From assembly GCF_000365305.1 (NCBI RefSeq), contig NZ_CM001841.1, positions 4,130,052 through 4,194,051 on the forward strand: a DNA stretch of 64,000 nt, written 5' to 3'. Shown here piece by piece: positions 63,066 to 64,000 of the stretch. The notes under the pieces are model-generated. The model was not told the origin of the DNA, ran no database searches, and worked only from the letters and a program-made list of their open reading frames with translations. The number at the start of each line of letters is the position of its first letter. Positions within the stretch are counted from its first letter, which is position 1. The translations under genes were made by a program, and so were the position numbers. Origin of the DNA: Dickeya dianthicola NCPPB 453. GTDB taxonomy: Bacteria > Pseudomonadota > Gammaproteobacteria > Enterobacterales > Enterobacteriaceae.

Positions 63066-63692
63066 TCAGCCAAAAGCGCGTTTGGCCTTCGCCAGATAGC
63101 TCTTACGGTCTGCCAGACCATTCAGGCCGCCATTAATCCGGCGAGTAATGCCATCGATGTCATCCTGATCAGCCAGCGTACTCAGTCCGTTCTTTTTCCA
63201 GAACCAGATCGCCGCCGCCACCGACACCGCCGGGTTCTGGCTGATCAAATCCGGGTTCGTCACCAAATCCTGGCCGACGGCGCTCCCGCAGGCGCGGTAG
63301 TTGTCACGCCCCGTCAGCTGGATCAACCCCCGGCCGCGGTACTTCCAGCCGTCTCCCGTTTCCGTCGCGCCATTGCCCAGTCGGTTGGCGTAAACAATAT
63401 TGGCGATAGACTCCGGTTTGCGTTCACACTGCGCCGCCATCTCATCGGTGGTGAAATAACGCCCAAACACTGAACGCAGCCCTTTGGCGCTGTAGTTCAA
63501 ATTCTCCACCCGCGCGCGCAGTTCATTACTTTCATGCGCGATTTGGGCGACAAAGTGCGCGAAACGCAGCGGGGTGTTGATTTCCGCCGCATTGCACTCC
63601 TGCTGCAACGCAGGCTGGAACAGCGCGAGATCGTCCGCACTGGCCGCCGTCATTACCTTTTTTAATTTTTCCTGGCTAATTTCAAGAGTCAT
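63066..63692 (-). CDS. Glycoside hydrolase family 19 endolysin-like enzyme
   Basis: 208-aa soluble protein of the chitinase class I/GH19 fold in the small form used by phage endolysins, which cut peptidoglycan. Likely catalytic E54 in AQIAHESNEL, with YRGRGLIQLTGRDNY as the family signature and an N-terminal helical bundle. No signal peptide, so it needs a holin, another lysis route or secretion to reach the wall. GGAGG before ATG 63692. It may be a lone prophage-derived gene; no other phage genes are seen. Confidence 0.87.
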   Translation of the reverse strand: MTLEISQEKLKKVMTAASADDLALFQPALQQECNAAEINTPLRFAHFVAQIAHESNELRARVENLNYSAKGLRSVFGRYFTTDEMAAQCERKPESIANIVYANRLGNGATETGDGWKYRGRGLIQLTGRDNYRACGSAVGQDLVTNPDLISQNPAVSVAAAIWFWKKNGLSTLADQDDIDGITRRINGGLNGLADRKSYLAKAKRAFG

Positions 63693-63905
63693 CGGGTTTC
63701 CTCCTCAATTACTTGACGCAGCCAGTTTGCAGAGGAAAGGTGTTCCCCTTCTTGGGCAAACATCGGCAAAAAGCAGTGTAACATGCAGAAATCCCAGAGA
63801 AAATGCGGACGTGATGAGCCAATCCCCCGGCAATACGCCGGGGACTGGGGAAGAGAAACATCGCGGGCAATGCCCGCACGATGCGGGCTCATTGAGAAGA
63901 AACGT

Positions 63906-64000
63906 TTATTGAAACGGCGTCTGATGTTCAACCAGTTCCCACACCAGGTAACCGAGAAACGCACAGCCTACCGCCACCAGCACCATCGTCATGCCTTCCG
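63906..64000 (-). CDS. C-terminal end of an unidentified membrane protein (truncated by the window)
   Basis: Only the last 31 codons are present, reading EGMTMVLVAVGCAFLGYLV and WELVEHQTPFQ before TAA. The segment is one hydrophobic helix and a short polar tail. The protein cannot be named. Two GC-rich hairpins (near 63826-63846 and 63861-63876) follow its stop and may terminate it before the GH19 gene. Confidence 0.5.
   Translation of the reverse strand, partial: EGMTMVLVAVGCAFLGYLVWELVEHQTPFQ

Noticed and set aside
63689-63964. 91-codon frame ending with an ATGA overlap on the GH19 start
   Set aside because: The overlap looks like coupling, but the sequence crosses two hairpins and the end of the next gene, with no family resemblance or ribosome binding site.

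Overview
The window comes from an enteric gammaproteobacterium, most likely a soft-rot Pectobacteriaceae of the Dickeya type. This is an inference from near-identity of CRP, ribosomal and KefB/KefG proteins to the Escherichia coli versions and from E. coli-like gene order (yrdA-aroE-dprA-def-fmt-trkA-mscL-ribosomal superoperon-tufA-fusA-tus-yheO ... fkpA-slyX ... slyD-kefBG-yheS ... prkB-crp-argD-pabA). No tRNA gene, CRISPR array or intact insertion sequence was seen.

Layout. 1-110: P1 and the start of P2 of an rRNA operon that reads out of the window to the left. 255-10237: housekeeping genes (yrdA, yrdB-aroE-tsaC-yrdD-smg-dprA, def-fmt-rsmB-trkA, mscL, arfA, yhdN). 10331-24244: alpha, spc and S10 ribosomal-protein operons, all on the minus strand, with promoters, leaders and terminators visible. 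24326-25068: bfr-bfd. 25150-29706: the str operon (rpsL-rpsG-fusA-tufA). 29728-31515: tusDCB and yheO.

31.6-41.2 kb is a block absent from the E. coli order. It holds an eptA-pmrA-pmrB operon behind a clear PmrA box (lipid A modification) and a five-gene minus-strand cluster divergent from a MocR-type regulator: polar amino acid ABC importer, nitrilase-family amidase and a second substrate-binding-like protein. The right edge of the block carries a decayed IS110-type transposase start, a possible scar of the rearrangement. fkpA and slyX follow, then a second accessory patch with an AraC regulator, an APH-fold kinase and an ethanolamine-type permease, then slyD-yheV-kefB-kefG-yheS. A LysE exporter sits where yheT is expected; only a collapsed remnant of yheT survives in front of yheU. 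prkB, yhfA, crp, argD and pabA resume the conserved order.

58.1-64 kb is the most unusual part. On one strand lie a regulator joining a degenerate sigma-54-type AAA domain to an AraC DNA-binding domain; an XRE-type regulator whose frame is broken at a run of nine A; a 49-residue peptide gene with a strong ribosome binding site and its own terminator; and a 654-residue subtilisin fused to a PatA/PatG-like (cyanobactin maturation) domain, with an apparent internal translation start at the domain boundary. I read this as a candidate minimal peptide-maturation system without cyclodehydratase genes nearby. A GH19 endolysin-like enzyme and a truncated membrane-protein gene close the window.
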